Assembly (NCBI GenBank): GCA_036898135.1
Contig: CM072513.1
Location: forward strand, 80,057,463-80,121,462
Source of the DNA: Oncomelania hupensis
Taxonomy: Eukaryota > Mollusca > Gastropoda > Littorinimorpha > Pomatiopsidae
Reading direction: 5' to 3'
Length of the DNA stretch: 64,000 nt
Shown: positions 54,985 to 64,000 of the stretch, piece by piece
How positions within the stretch are numbered: position 1 is the first letter of the stretch
How the letters are laid out: every line of letters starts with the position of its first letter
The notes under the pieces: model-generated
What the model was told of the DNA's origin: nothing
Databases searched by the model: none
What the model saw: only the letters and a program-made list of their open reading frames with translations
Program-made: the position numbers and the translations under genes

Positions 54985-56053
54985 AATTTTTTCTCCCTTG
55001 TAGAAACCCCGCAAAGATTATCACACAAGCCATTAAGGCCCCGCCACACATGCCGATTGTGCAACGATTTTGTTTGCGATCCGATCCCGATTGCTACGTG
55101 ATGACGTCAGAACTACTACTTGCCCTGCGGTCCGATGACAATCGGCTCGGTATCGTGCGATTAGAACCTGTTCTATTCTGCTGTGCAAAATCGGCCCGAT
55201 TGTAAACTTCCAACCAATCAGAATGCGTCCCGTGTTCATTGTCAACTTGGCGGCACAAACGAAGCTGATGACAGGTGACAGGCTGGGAAGTCTCGTCTTT
55301 CGTAGGCCTCAATTACATACTATATATACTATACTACATACCTATGTAGGAGGCCCACGAGTTTACAAAGACGAAATTAATAGAGACTTCAGAGCCTGTG
55401 ATGTAACCCGCGATGTTTTGTATGGTTTTGATTTGGTTTTCCATTAGCCTACGTTTTTATTTTTAAATAGTTTTTGTAGCATGTAGAGACATTATTTCTG
55501 CTGTGGTTTCAGACAAGATAGTGAGCTGTTGGATGGGGATGGTAAACTGTTGGATGGGGTTGGGGATCGTGTACACTGACACTAGTGAAAGTGAATATAA
55601 ACAATGCACATTGTGTGGAAGTTTCGGGTCGACCTGATCGGAAACGTGTGGCAGTGCTATCGGTTTTGGAGTCCGGCCCGATCGCAAACGGATCCGAAAC
55701 CCGATCTAAAACCGGCCTTCAAACCGGTATGTGTGGCGGGGCCTTTAGACAACACGATGACATATTCACAGTGGTGAAGAAACGGAAACTCCGATGGTAT
55801 GGCAACGTCACCAGAGCATCAGGCCTTGCAAAGACCATCCTGCAAAGACCATCTAAGGCAAAGAAGCGGAAGAAGAGGGAGACAGAAAACGGGATAGGAG
55901 ACAAAAGCCGAGAATGGACTGACTTGACACTGAGCGAATCCATGAGGGTTGATGAGGACAGAAAAGGATGGAGTACGCTGGTTAAACGATCATCTGTAGT
56001 GCTCCAACGACCTTTGAGTTACTGGATAGGATAGGATAGGATAGGATAGTATA
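54985..56053 (+). mobile_element. LINE-G copy E, split by a MITE
   Basis: Left piece to 55035 (ATTATCACACAAGCCATTA) and right piece from 55748 (GACAACACGATGACA) align contiguously to copy D at 20130-20160. The right piece carries the KRKLRWYG and REWTDLTLSESMR codons and ends in a GGATAG tail of five units (56027-56053) that supplies the stop. An internal rearrangement near 55845-55890 scrambles the region before REWTD. Confidence 0.82.
55036..55744. mobile_element. PIF/Harbinger-type MITE (709 bp) in LINE-G
   Basis: Ends AGGCCCCGCCACACATGCCG (55036) and, inverted, AGGCCCCGCCACACATACCG (ending 55744), each flanked by TTA (55033-55035, 55745-55747). A TWA duplication and AGGCCC... ends fit PIF/Harbinger. 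Subterminal CCGATCCCGATTG and CGGGTTTCGGATCC blocks are partly inverted too. No transposase. Copy D at 20149 shows the empty site. Confidence 0.88.
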
Positions 56054-56249
56054 GAAACTCCGCAGTTGTGATATACAATGTATATTTGTTTCTTTCCAGG
56101 ACTGTTTTCCCGGTGTGCTTTCTCCTACTCCTCCTCCGTTTTCTTCTCTGTAGAATCACCGCAGGCTGTTACACAAAATCTACATTTAAGTTCACTGCTT
56201 TGGAGGAGTGCTTTTCAAGGGATGAATAGCTTTCTCCCATCTCCTCCTC
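56054..56249. other. Spacer with a diverged ~100-bp repeat
   Basis: TGTAGAATCACCGCAGGCTG to TTTTCAAGGGATGAATA at 56148-56230 recurs, diverged, at 56300-56360 and 56918-57005. Confidence 0.5.
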
Positions 56250-56299
56250 CTCTTTCTTCTTCTTCTTCTTCTTCTTCTTCTTCTTCTTCTTCTTCTTCC
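56250..56299. repeat. (CTT)n microsatellite
   Basis: About 16 units. Confidence 0.94.
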
Positions 56300-56381
56300 T
56301 CCCTACAAAATCTACCTTTTCACTCTCACTGTTTTGAATATGTGCTTCCCAATGGATGACTGTTCCTCCTCCGCCTCCTTC

Positions 56382-56382
<1 letters not shown>

Positions 56383-56473
<91 letters not shown>

Positions 56474-56545
56474 TTTATTTATAAAGCGCATTATCAAACA
56501 ATAGTCTGCTCAAAGCGCATCAAACACAGTCACACGCACAATACA
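56383..56545 (-). mobile_element. L2-type SINE or LINE end with (ATT)n tail
   Basis: The AAT array (56383-56472) is followed by TTTTATTTATAAAGCGCATT and GCTCAAAGCGCATC, read on the minus strand as an L2-like 3' end with a microsatellite tail. Confidence 0.65.
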
Positions 56546-57249
56546 ATAGTTAGAATACAATCAATAAATAAAATTTAAAACAAAATCCATAAAAATTTAA
56601 AATAAGAAATTGGAAGTAAACCTCACTCACACAATAGTCGCATTAAAACAATGTACTAATAGCTTAATAAGACTGAGAATATAATTTTAAAAAAGTCAAA
56701 AGTAAATAGAATGAAATTGATGGGAAATGTAAAAACAGAAAATGTTATTAGAAATGCATTCACATCTTTTAAAATCTGGACAATAAATAAGTAAATATCA
56801 AATTCCAAGTAAAAAAAAAATAGTCAGTCACATAAGATATGAATAATGATTATTAAAAAATTCTTCTCTTCCTCTTCCTTCTACTTCCCTTCCTTCTCCT
56901 CATTTCCCTTCCTCTCTGCAGAAACCCCGCCGCAACGATACAAAGCCTACACTACCTCTCTTCCCCACAAGTTTTGAAGGGGCGCTTTTCAATGGATGAA
57001 TGTGATTTACATCCATAATTGTGTAAGTAAGAAGGCAGCTAACGTAACTGAGACCATCGGAGGTTTACTTTCGCTCTCTCCCACTTGTGGGGCCCCTTCT
57101 GCGAGTCTCAGCTACGCTATCAAGGCAAGGAACTCGCTCATACATTTACACAACAATCCCCCTTCCCTCCTTCTCCCTCACCCCCCCCCCTAGCCCTGCT
57201 TGCGGCCTAGAGTGGAGCACTGGGAAAGAAACCAGTCTGGCGGAAGGTC
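56546..57249. other. AT-rich, then CT-rich spacer
   Basis: No gene. The third diverged unit of the 100-bp repeat lies at 56918-57005. Confidence 0.45.
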
Positions 57250-57480
57250 CCATTTCAGTACCTCCCTTCGAGCGGACGAATTTGACCCAGGTTCGAATCC
57301 CGCGGTGATCAAAATAAAAGTGGCTCTGTATCAAGGGTTTCTTTAGCAGTATGATTGCTCTGTTGGTTCAGAGTTGATTTAGTTCGCCAAAAAGCCTTGT
57401 TTCCTTTTGGGATGATTATCCACGTCTGTCGTATCGCCAATGGCAGGTGTTGACGTTAAACTTCAGTGTTCCATTCATTC
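57250..57480 (+). mobile_element. S3 SINE, third copy
   Basis: The A box is degraded. The B box CCAGGTTCGAATCCCG is at 57287, then TAGCAGTATGATTGCTCTG, TGATTTAGTTCG and CGTATCGCCAATGGCAGG. Confidence 0.78.
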
Positions 57481-57538
57481 CATCTGTTGAGTGGTCAGTG
57501 TCAAGTTTCGAATCTATCTAGGTGACAGATACTGCAGT

Positions 57539-57546
57539 GTGTGTGT

Positions 57547-57602
<56 letters not shown>
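57539..57602. repeat. (GT)n microsatellite
   Basis: About 30 units, ending in GCGCGC. Confidence 0.96.
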
Positions 57603-57607
<5 letters not shown>

Positions 57608-57699
57608 CATGTTTACACGGCGTTCTTTGGACAAACTAGTGCACATTTACCTACGTTCTTTGGACATACCTCCTTGTTGGGACGTCCATTTAGTGATCC

Positions 57700-57735
57700 G
57701 TTAGGGTTAGGGTTAGGGCTAGGGTTAGGGTTAGA
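57700..57735 (+). repeat. Interstitial TTAGGG block 1
   Basis: Five to six TTAGGG units with one CTAGGG. Bordered by sequence related to the blocks at 62.6 and 63.0 kb (CGTATGTGG, CATTTTAAAAGT-like spacing). Confidence 0.85.
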
Positions 57736-58164
57736 ACACTTAAAAGTACTTAAAAAGGGGGTCGGAAAACGACCCATTGTCCACACAACGTATGTGGAGT
57801 TTGAGGAAAGTCCAAATAACGGTGTCTGTGCAAGTATGTGTGTGTGTGAGCGAGAGAGAGGTGACATTAAGTGTGTACTATTTGTATGGCAGTGTTATTG
57901 CAGACAAGTTTAAATCAATGTATTATCATTACTTCAAATGATATTGCACTACATAGCAATTTCATTGACTAATTCACTTTATGTAGTTGGTATTTTTGAA
58001 CAAAACACAATGTTGTTGTTTTTTTCATTTGCAGATGGACACTGCACACAATTGTCCTTGTAATCAGTTTTCATTTAATGTCTGTTCACACATTTAAATA
58101 ATGATAGACAATTAAAATTAAACTTTTAAAACACCTTTTTGAACGATTTAACTATCCTCTATTG
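57736..58164. other. Spacer
   Basis: No feature recognised. Confidence 0.4.
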
Positions 58165-58455
58165 CCCTATCCTATCCCGTAACTCGAAGGTCGTTGGGGG
58201 CACCACAAATGATCGTTTAACCAGAGTGCTCCATCTTTCTCTGTCCTCAGGAGTCCTAATGGCTTCACTCAGTGTCAAGCCAGTCCATTCTCGAATGTTG
58301 TCTTCTAACCTCTTTGTCTGTCTCCCTCTTCTTCCGCCTACTTGCACAGTATTTTGCAGGATGGTCTTTGCAAGGCCTGATGCTCTGTGATGTATATATC
58401 ATCCATACCATCGGGTTTCTGTTTCTTCACTACTGTCAGCAAGTCATCGAGACGC
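58165..58455 (-). mobile_element. LINE-G copy F, 3' fragment
   Basis: Starts on the plus strand with a short CCTATCCTATCC tail, then the inverse of the KRSSVVPLR and REWTGLTLSEA codons, to about 58455. Frameshifted near the C-terminus. Confidence 0.85.
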
Positions 58456-58489
58456 TTTAAAAAAAAACACAACTATTTAGAACTAAAAT

Positions 58490-59590
58490 TCAATCAGCCT
58501 ATGAAAGTAGACCTTAAAGAGAGTTAGCAATAGAGAACTTTAGCACATAAACTTGGTTCGTAGTTCTCTTTAATGGGAAAACCCTCAGTCTACGTCATAA
58601 CTTTTCTCTTCCGGAAGGTCACGACTTCCTCATTTGACTTACGCAGAAATCTTTGCTGAGTGAAAATGCGGAATTTTCATTATTTAGAGGGATCGTGCTT
58701 CTCATGTAAGTTTCTAGTATTTTTTGAATATATCGAGTCAAATGCTATAAACATAAGCTTGAAGAAATGCTTTGACTATATTATCTCACCGTTTGTCGTT
58801 GTTGTTGATTCATTAAAATAGGTGTACTTTGCTCCGAAAAAAGGGTGCTGTTTTTGGGGCTGCTTTTTCTTTCAGATGAAAATGGCGGAGTTTGTGGTTT
58901 TGATTGCGATTTTGAACATATTTTGCATTATGCCTAGGTTTCAAGTGTCTTCTATGGCCATGGTAAAGATATAAAATCGCTTTTCTGGTGTAGTCTTATT
59001 AATCTGCACGAAACAGCCTTTGGTTTAGGTGAGCCCTATACTACTAAATTAGTAGGCCTAAACGGGCTAGTTAATATGCTAGCGTAGGCAATGAACACAA
59101 GTTGGGGATATGGAAGCTCTCTAATTTGTGTTTTTAAAAAGAAAAGAAGAAGGACAAATTACCAATGCTCTTTCCTAAACTTTAACTAAACTTTCGTTTG
59201 GAAAAAGTGTCTGTTTTAGCCCGTGATAAACAAAATCTAAAGACTCGTGCGTTTTCGACGAAAACAGCATTTACCTCCCCTGGAGGACGACGATCAAAAT
59301 TTCGTCTGCAACTAAAGGCGCTGCCGCTTCAGAACTGCAGGCACGAAGAAAAGTTCGCAAGGATTTCTCGATTGTATAACCGGAAACGAAAGGTATCACT
59401 ACGAAACAAGTTTCGTTGGTCGAACTAAAGTTCTCTAATATATTTCACAACTTCTGTAACATTTGGATGATACAGAACCGCTTCTACAGAATGTCCATAT
59501 TCAATTATAGTATGTCCATTTACTTCACACAAGAGTTGCCTTTCTGTCTTGCAATGACTCTCCTTGTGAATGGTTATGAGTACATGAATA
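58490..59590 (-). pseudogene. LINE-R copy 3, decayed, split by a DNA transposon
   Basis: Left flank AGCCTATGAAAGTAGACC and GAGAGTTAGCAATA aligns to 20665-20705. The right flank TTTCACAACTTCTGTAAC and AGAATGTCCATATTC aligns to 20708-20770. No readable frame. Confidence 0.65.
58531..59437. mobile_element. TAGAGAACTTTAG-ended DNA transposon (907 bp) in LINE-R
   Basis: Inverted ends TAGAGAACTTTAG at 58531 and CTAAAGTTCTCTA at 59425-59437. Further in, AACTTGGTTCGTAGT on the left matches AACTTGTTTCGTAGT inverted on the right. Flanking LINE-R copy 1 (about 20705) shows an uninterrupted GCAATA, consistent with a TA duplication. A 77-codon open stretch near the right end has no known domain. Confidence 0.78.
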
Positions 59591-60358
59591 AAAGATTCTA
59601 TATTCTGTATTCACTGCCTGGCCACGAAAGTATGGTGCACATACTCTCTCACACCGTCTCTCACCGTACGATGTTAGGATAATGCCTTCACAATACTGTA
59701 CGTTCCTCATTACTAAATCGTCTTTTTTTTTTTTTTTTTTTTTTTTTGGGGGGGGGGGGGGGTGTTTTTTTTAGCGCAAAAACCGCCATCTTAGCCTTGA
59801 CCTGAAAACTATAAAACACACATTAAACTGCAGGCTTGGAGGTCATTCCCACTCAGCGCCGTCCCTAAATAGCACGAAGAGGTCCATCACCTTTGATTTT
59901 GGGAATAAACATTTTTTTGTTTTACCGTCATCTGCAAAATAACTATTTTACGTCATGCTGGGAAGGGATAAAATTTTACGCCACTCGCGGCAAGTCGGAA
60001 CGACATGACCGAATGAGGAAAGGTCAAACGCCGGCATAAAAGGTCATAGTCCGCATAACATGTTATAAAAGCCCGCATGATGAAACCGGTTCCCGTTGTA
60101 GATAGGCGGTCTAGATCAGTATAATGCATAGGCGCCCGTAGATGAATGCCAAAGAGAATCCGAAGCCTTGATTCTAGTACAGATTTGACGCCTGTGTTGT
60201 ACTACTAACATTCATTGTGACCGATATTTGTAGTGTGGGCTACTTGATCACACTTAGAAAATGTCCCATTTGTGGGTGCCGCCCCAGCTGCTCATTAAAG
60301 GACTTGTTCTCTACACCGTGAGCACGTACACATGAGCCCGTATCCGGAGGCGAGAGTA

Positions 60359-60360
<2 letters not shown>
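59591..60360. other. Spacer with T/G homopolymers
   Basis: T-run then G-run at 59717-59763. No gene. Confidence 0.45.

Positions 60361-60432
<72 letters not shown>
60361..60432. repeat. (CT)n microsatellite
   Basis: About 36 units. Confidence 0.96.
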
Positions 60433-60434
<2 letters not shown>

Positions 60435-60562
60435 CTCGCTCTATATCTTTCTCTAATGGTTCATCACTCAAAATGTGATGTAAAAGCAAGGAGCTCGCTG
60501 TTAGAAGACGAGAAAGGAAATCAAAATTCTAATGTCGACATTTTCGATTGCCTGTAACCAAA

Positions 60563-60583
60563 TATTATTATTATTATTATTAT

Positions 60584-60627
<44 letters not shown>

Positions 60628-60628
60628 C

Positions 60629-60718
<90 letters not shown>
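60563..60718. repeat. (ATT)n with an embedded (AGT)n block
   Basis: ATT, then AGT at 60585-60628, then ATT to 60718. Confidence 0.95.
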
Positions 60719-60720
<2 letters not shown>

Positions 60721-61124
60721 CGCCTAATCTAGACTTAGCTTTAGGCATTTACGCGAATGGGGAACAGTTTTAACTGTAAAACAAAACGAGGAAAACTCAT
60801 TAACTATTAACAGTAACCTAATATATAAAAACTAATGACTCTAAACACACACTCACCCACCCACCCACCCATACACACACACCCACCCACACAAACATAC
60901 ACATGTTTGCAATACATCACAAATGGGTTTATTTAAGAATGTAGAAATCGGAAAGTGATTTTTTGACGGAAAAGGGTTAGGGTAAGGGCTAGGGATAGAT
61001 GTACAACTAACCCTTACCCGAACCCTTGTCGAAAAAGTTGACCTATTTCGTCTCCTATAGGCGACGAAATAGGTTGATTTTTCTTCAAAATTTCTCCGAA
61101 AATTGACTGTATTTTCTCCGTCCC
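60719..61124. other. Spacer with telomere-like block 2 and a 34-bp palindrome
   Basis: GGGTTAGGGTAAGGGCTAGG at 60974. 61041-61074 reads ACCTATTTCGTCTCCTATAG, GCGACGAAATAGGT, a near-perfect palindrome with one mismatched pair. Confidence 0.6.
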
Positions 61125-61212
61125 TGATAGAGCACTCCTGTGTACTTAAAACACTCTCATGCACTACAACTGCACTCCCATGCACTAAAAGAGCACTCCC
61201 GCGCACTTAGAA
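61125..61212. repeat. ~20-bp minisatellite
   Basis: Four units of AGCACTCCCATGCACTAAAA type. Confidence 0.75.
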
Positions 61213-61477
61213 AAGATTGGGGTCCTGGAAAAAAAAGTGGGTTCCAAGCAAATAAACCCATTTGTTACTAGAAAAGACAAGGTCTGAAACCCATTTGTGC
61301 ATTTTTTCACGTACACCTACGCACACACACACGCGCAAATTATGATTTTGCAGATCTGTTTTATTCAATTCAAACGGCGTAATGAAAATAATGAGCTTTA
61401 AGAGAGGATTTGAATGACTGAATCGAAAATGAATTTCTAATAGAAACATTCTTAAAGATTGTGACAGCGTGTTCTTA

Positions 61478-61479
<2 letters not shown>

Positions 61480-61546
<67 letters not shown>
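61480..61546. repeat. (CAA)n microsatellite
   Basis: About 22 units. Poly-Gln and poly-Cys frames are artefacts. Confidence 0.96.
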
Positions 61547-62446
61547 ATCAAACATTCGCACATTGTCTTTTTTGTGCTGTGCTTGCAATTTTGTTTAACC
61601 CTCAAGACAGTGTATTGCGTTCAAGCAGATTTCTCTTTATTGCGCGGCGTGACGCCCCGAGCGTTGCATAATAGGTAAGGCTAAAATAAAATAAAAAATT
61701 CGGCGATAGGATACAATTAAAACGCCGAATCATTTTCACGAAATGCAGCATCAGCAACGGAAAACTGTGACTTTCATGTACAACGTCGGCCAGGGCCCCC
61801 CTTCCCCTCACCTTACCTCCACACCCTATCAAGGGGTGTTGCAAGCGATTGCATGGCGCGCGCGATCAAGGGGAAAATTTATGTGTGTGGCGCCTTAAGA
61901 TCGTTATTGCGCGCTCTTAACAACAGTAATACTTTTTAAAAGTGCTCTTTGTCCTCTGAGAGATTTTTTTCTCTCCGAAAGAGCTTTTTTTTGTTTTTGT
62001 TTGTGTGGTTTTTTTTAATTGTCTCAAGTTATTGCCCTTGTAAATGATAATGGCCGCGCAGGACTGCTGTGGAACTGCTGTTTGACTGCCGTGCGTAGCT
62101 GTGTGCCGCTCTTTTGTGCGACTGGAAATCCCTGCTTGACTAAGCCGTGTGCTTATCCAACTTAGTTTGCCAAGTTTGCAAAGTTTTTTCTTGTACGACC
62201 ATCTCGCAAGGGCCGCTGGCGATACAAAAGACGGAAGAAGACTCCAAGGATGAGCTGGATAGACTAAAACAAAAACAGCAACAACAGCAACAACAGCAAC
62301 AACTAACAAGCTGGACCATCCAGAAGTGGCTGGCGTATGACAGATGAAAAGAGAGGGAAGACGGAGAGAGTGTGTGCTGTCGCTTCCTTCTTCTTCCTCT
62401 GTTCAGATGTTAACCAACATTTAAACTTTGTGATCAGTTTATTTCC

Positions 62447-62448
<2 letters not shown>
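61547..62448. other. Unassigned sequence
   Basis: No known domain. A short CAG/CAA run lies at 62270-62305. Minus-strand frame 62309-61917 is not convincing. Confidence 0.4.
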
Positions 62449-62539
<91 letters not shown>

Positions 62540-62572
62540 CCTCTCCCTCTCTCCCTCCCTCCCTCTCTCTCG
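62449..62572. repeat. (CT)n microsatellite
   Basis: About 45 pure units, then CCCT variants. Confidence 0.96.
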
Positions 62573-62619
62573 CTCGCTGTGTTTTAGTGTAACACACTCT
62601 TTATACTTTAATTACGTTC

Positions 62620-63145
62620 TTTTGATGGCTCCGTTATGTTGACTTTAAAACAGTGTTCCTTTAGGGTTAGGGCTGAATTAGGCTTAGGGTTAGGTTAAGG
62701 GTTAGAGTAGGTTAAGGGTTAGAGTTTGGGTTCAGGGTTAGAGTTAGGAGTAGCTTCAAAAATTGGGCAAATTTCAAAAAATGTCAAAACAGCGTATGTG
62801 GTCTTTTATGAAAGTCATAACAACGACGTTTTTACACGGTTGTGTGTGTATGTGTGTGTGTGTGTGTGTGTGTGAGGGTGGACATGTAGAAACGACGTTA
62901 CTCTGACACACACATGAAACTCTACATGGTTTCTTTTGACTTTTTTGGACGACCCAGTTATTTTGACGTCAAAATAGTGCCCCGTAAAGTTACAGCTGTT
63001 TTAGGATTAGGAATAGGTTAAGGGTTAGGGTTAGGGGTTAGGGTTAGGGATAGCTTCAAAAATTTGAAAATGTCAAAATAATGTCAAAGAAATGAAAAGT
63101 GTGTCAAAATAATGTCAGTTTTTTTTTCACAACAGTCATCACAAC
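62620..63145 (+). repeat. Two related units with telomere-like blocks 3 and 4
   Basis: Blocks of TTAGGG/TTAAGGG at 62662-62745 and 63003-63052 are each followed by AGCTTCAAAAATT and AAAATGTCAAAA, then by GTCATAACAACG- or GTCATCACAACG-type sequence. The two units thus form a repeat family with a telomere-like core. Confidence 0.65.
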
Positions 63146-63600
63146 GTCGTTTCTACAAAAATGTGTGAGTGTGTGTGTATGCGTGCATCTTCCGAGATTG
63201 AGAACAGGACGTTTGCAGTTCAAGAACAATGTTTCAAACGCTTAGGCTAACATCACTTACCACCTGACACACGCCCCCTCTGACCACTTCTCTCCCCTCC
63301 CACCCAAATACAAACATTTTTAACGGCCCCCCTCATCGCATCACTACAAGGGAGTGAAGAAGAAACGATCTCCATCCCAAGAAATGAAACTCTATTACCG
63401 TCCGCTTCAGCCAATGTTCTTCCATGCCGGTCATAAATACTTCCTACGGTTTTGTGTTGTTTTTTTACGCCGTACAAGCGGTTCGTTTCTCTGCAATCAA
63501 ACAATGTCCTGCAATGTTAAGCCTTTGTCCATTTTAAATCATCACTCTTCAAGCGCAGTTTCGTAGCATGATCTTTGTGAATTAAGCGCCCCTGCAAGTC
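63146..63600. other. Spacer
   Basis: No gene seen. Confidence 0.4.

Positions 63601-63684
<84 letters not shown>
63601..63684. repeat. (CAT)n microsatellite
   Basis: About 28 units. Confidence 0.96.
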
Positions 63685-63686
<2 letters not shown>

Positions 63687-64000
63687 CCCATTGCACATAG
63701 CTACGATCGAAAGAAAGTATACTCCAGGCATACGCTGCGCAGCAGGCCAAAGTATGTCCATTGTCCCTTGAAGGGATACTTTGGCGAGGTTAGCAGCCTG
63801 CTCAGTTACAGTGTCGCTGAAAGACTCCAAACGAAAAAGTAAGTTTCATCTCCTCTAGGCGACGATTTAGGTCACGCTGTATTTGTTTCTAGGTCAACTG
63901 TCTTTTACCAACCGTTTGAAAATCTTTTCGAAGAAAAAAAAAACAAAAAAAAACTCATCTTCAAGCGAGGTGTACCTAGAGTAAAGAACTGGAAAACAGG
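63685..64000. other. Spacer at window end
   Basis: CTCCTCTAGGCGACGATTTA at 63850 resembles half of the palindrome at 61041, so that motif is dispersed. No gene. Confidence 0.4.

Noticed and set aside
57700..57735. True telomere or chromosome fusion point
   Set aside because: Only about six units, and similar short blocks recur nearby inside a dispersed repeat.

Overview
This window is animal nuclear DNA made almost entirely of transposable elements and simple repeats. The evidence for an animal is the mix of non-LTR retrotransposons, Ty3/gypsy elements, tRNA- and 5S-derived SINEs, pogo, Tc1/mariner and PIF/Harbinger type DNA transposons, interstitial TTAGGG blocks, and long CT, CA, CAT, ATT and CTAT microsatellites. 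A mollusc, possibly a marine gastropod, is my best guess from the style of the repeats, but this is inference. I found no convincing host protein-coding gene; one weak candidate last exon lies at 12634-12816. No rRNA or functional tRNA gene, CRISPR array or bacterial-type operon was seen.

Layout. 1-6 kb: copies of a LINE family whose 3' tail is a GGATAG repeat (called LINE-G here; copies at 1, 2.7, 5.5, 20.0, 55.0 and 58.2 kb). One copy is inserted in an older LINE with an 11-bp target duplication. 7-8.7 kb: a 1.6-kb solo LTR; related solo LTRs lie at 18.2, 42.1 and 48.7 kb. 9-18 kb: a dispersed 560-720 bp repeat (Rep700), SINEs and microsatellites, including a 440-bp CTAT array. 20.5-26 kb: a LINE with an RNase H domain (LINE-R), split by a 4.3-kb DNA transposon with 27-bp inverted ends. 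That transposon holds a 3.3-kb pogo-like element, which holds a 649-bp CAGGGCCGG-ended element, which holds a SINE. 27.9-28.7 kb: a short mariner remnant and a second CAGGGCCGG element. 31.5 kb: a possible second type of solo LTR.

33.9-44.6 kb is the main structure. A decayed gypsy element (short LTR, gag, integrase, LTR) has been split by four later insertions: an intact-looking 5.6-kb gypsy element, a CR1/L2-like LINE, a Rep700 copy and a 1.5-kb solo LTR. Three of these have readable target duplications. The 5.6-kb gypsy element has apparently identical LTRs, an open gag-protease ORF and an integrase with its catalytic residues. Its integrase lies upstream of the reverse transcriptase, and the reverse transcriptase is reduced to out-of-order scraps, so it should depend on enzymes supplied in trans.

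48.5-50.4 kb: another LINE split by a solo LTR. 53.5-54.6 kb: an 844-bp AT-rich foldback element built from inverted repeats around a GC-rich core. 55.0-55.7 kb: a PIF/Harbinger-type MITE inside a LINE-G copy. 58.5-59.4 kb: a DNA transposon inside another LINE-R copy. 57-63 kb: four TTAGGG-like blocks. Family names such as LINE-G, LINE-R, Rep700 and S1-S5 are labels used only here. All matches were read by eye, so boundaries are approximate unless a target duplication fixes them.
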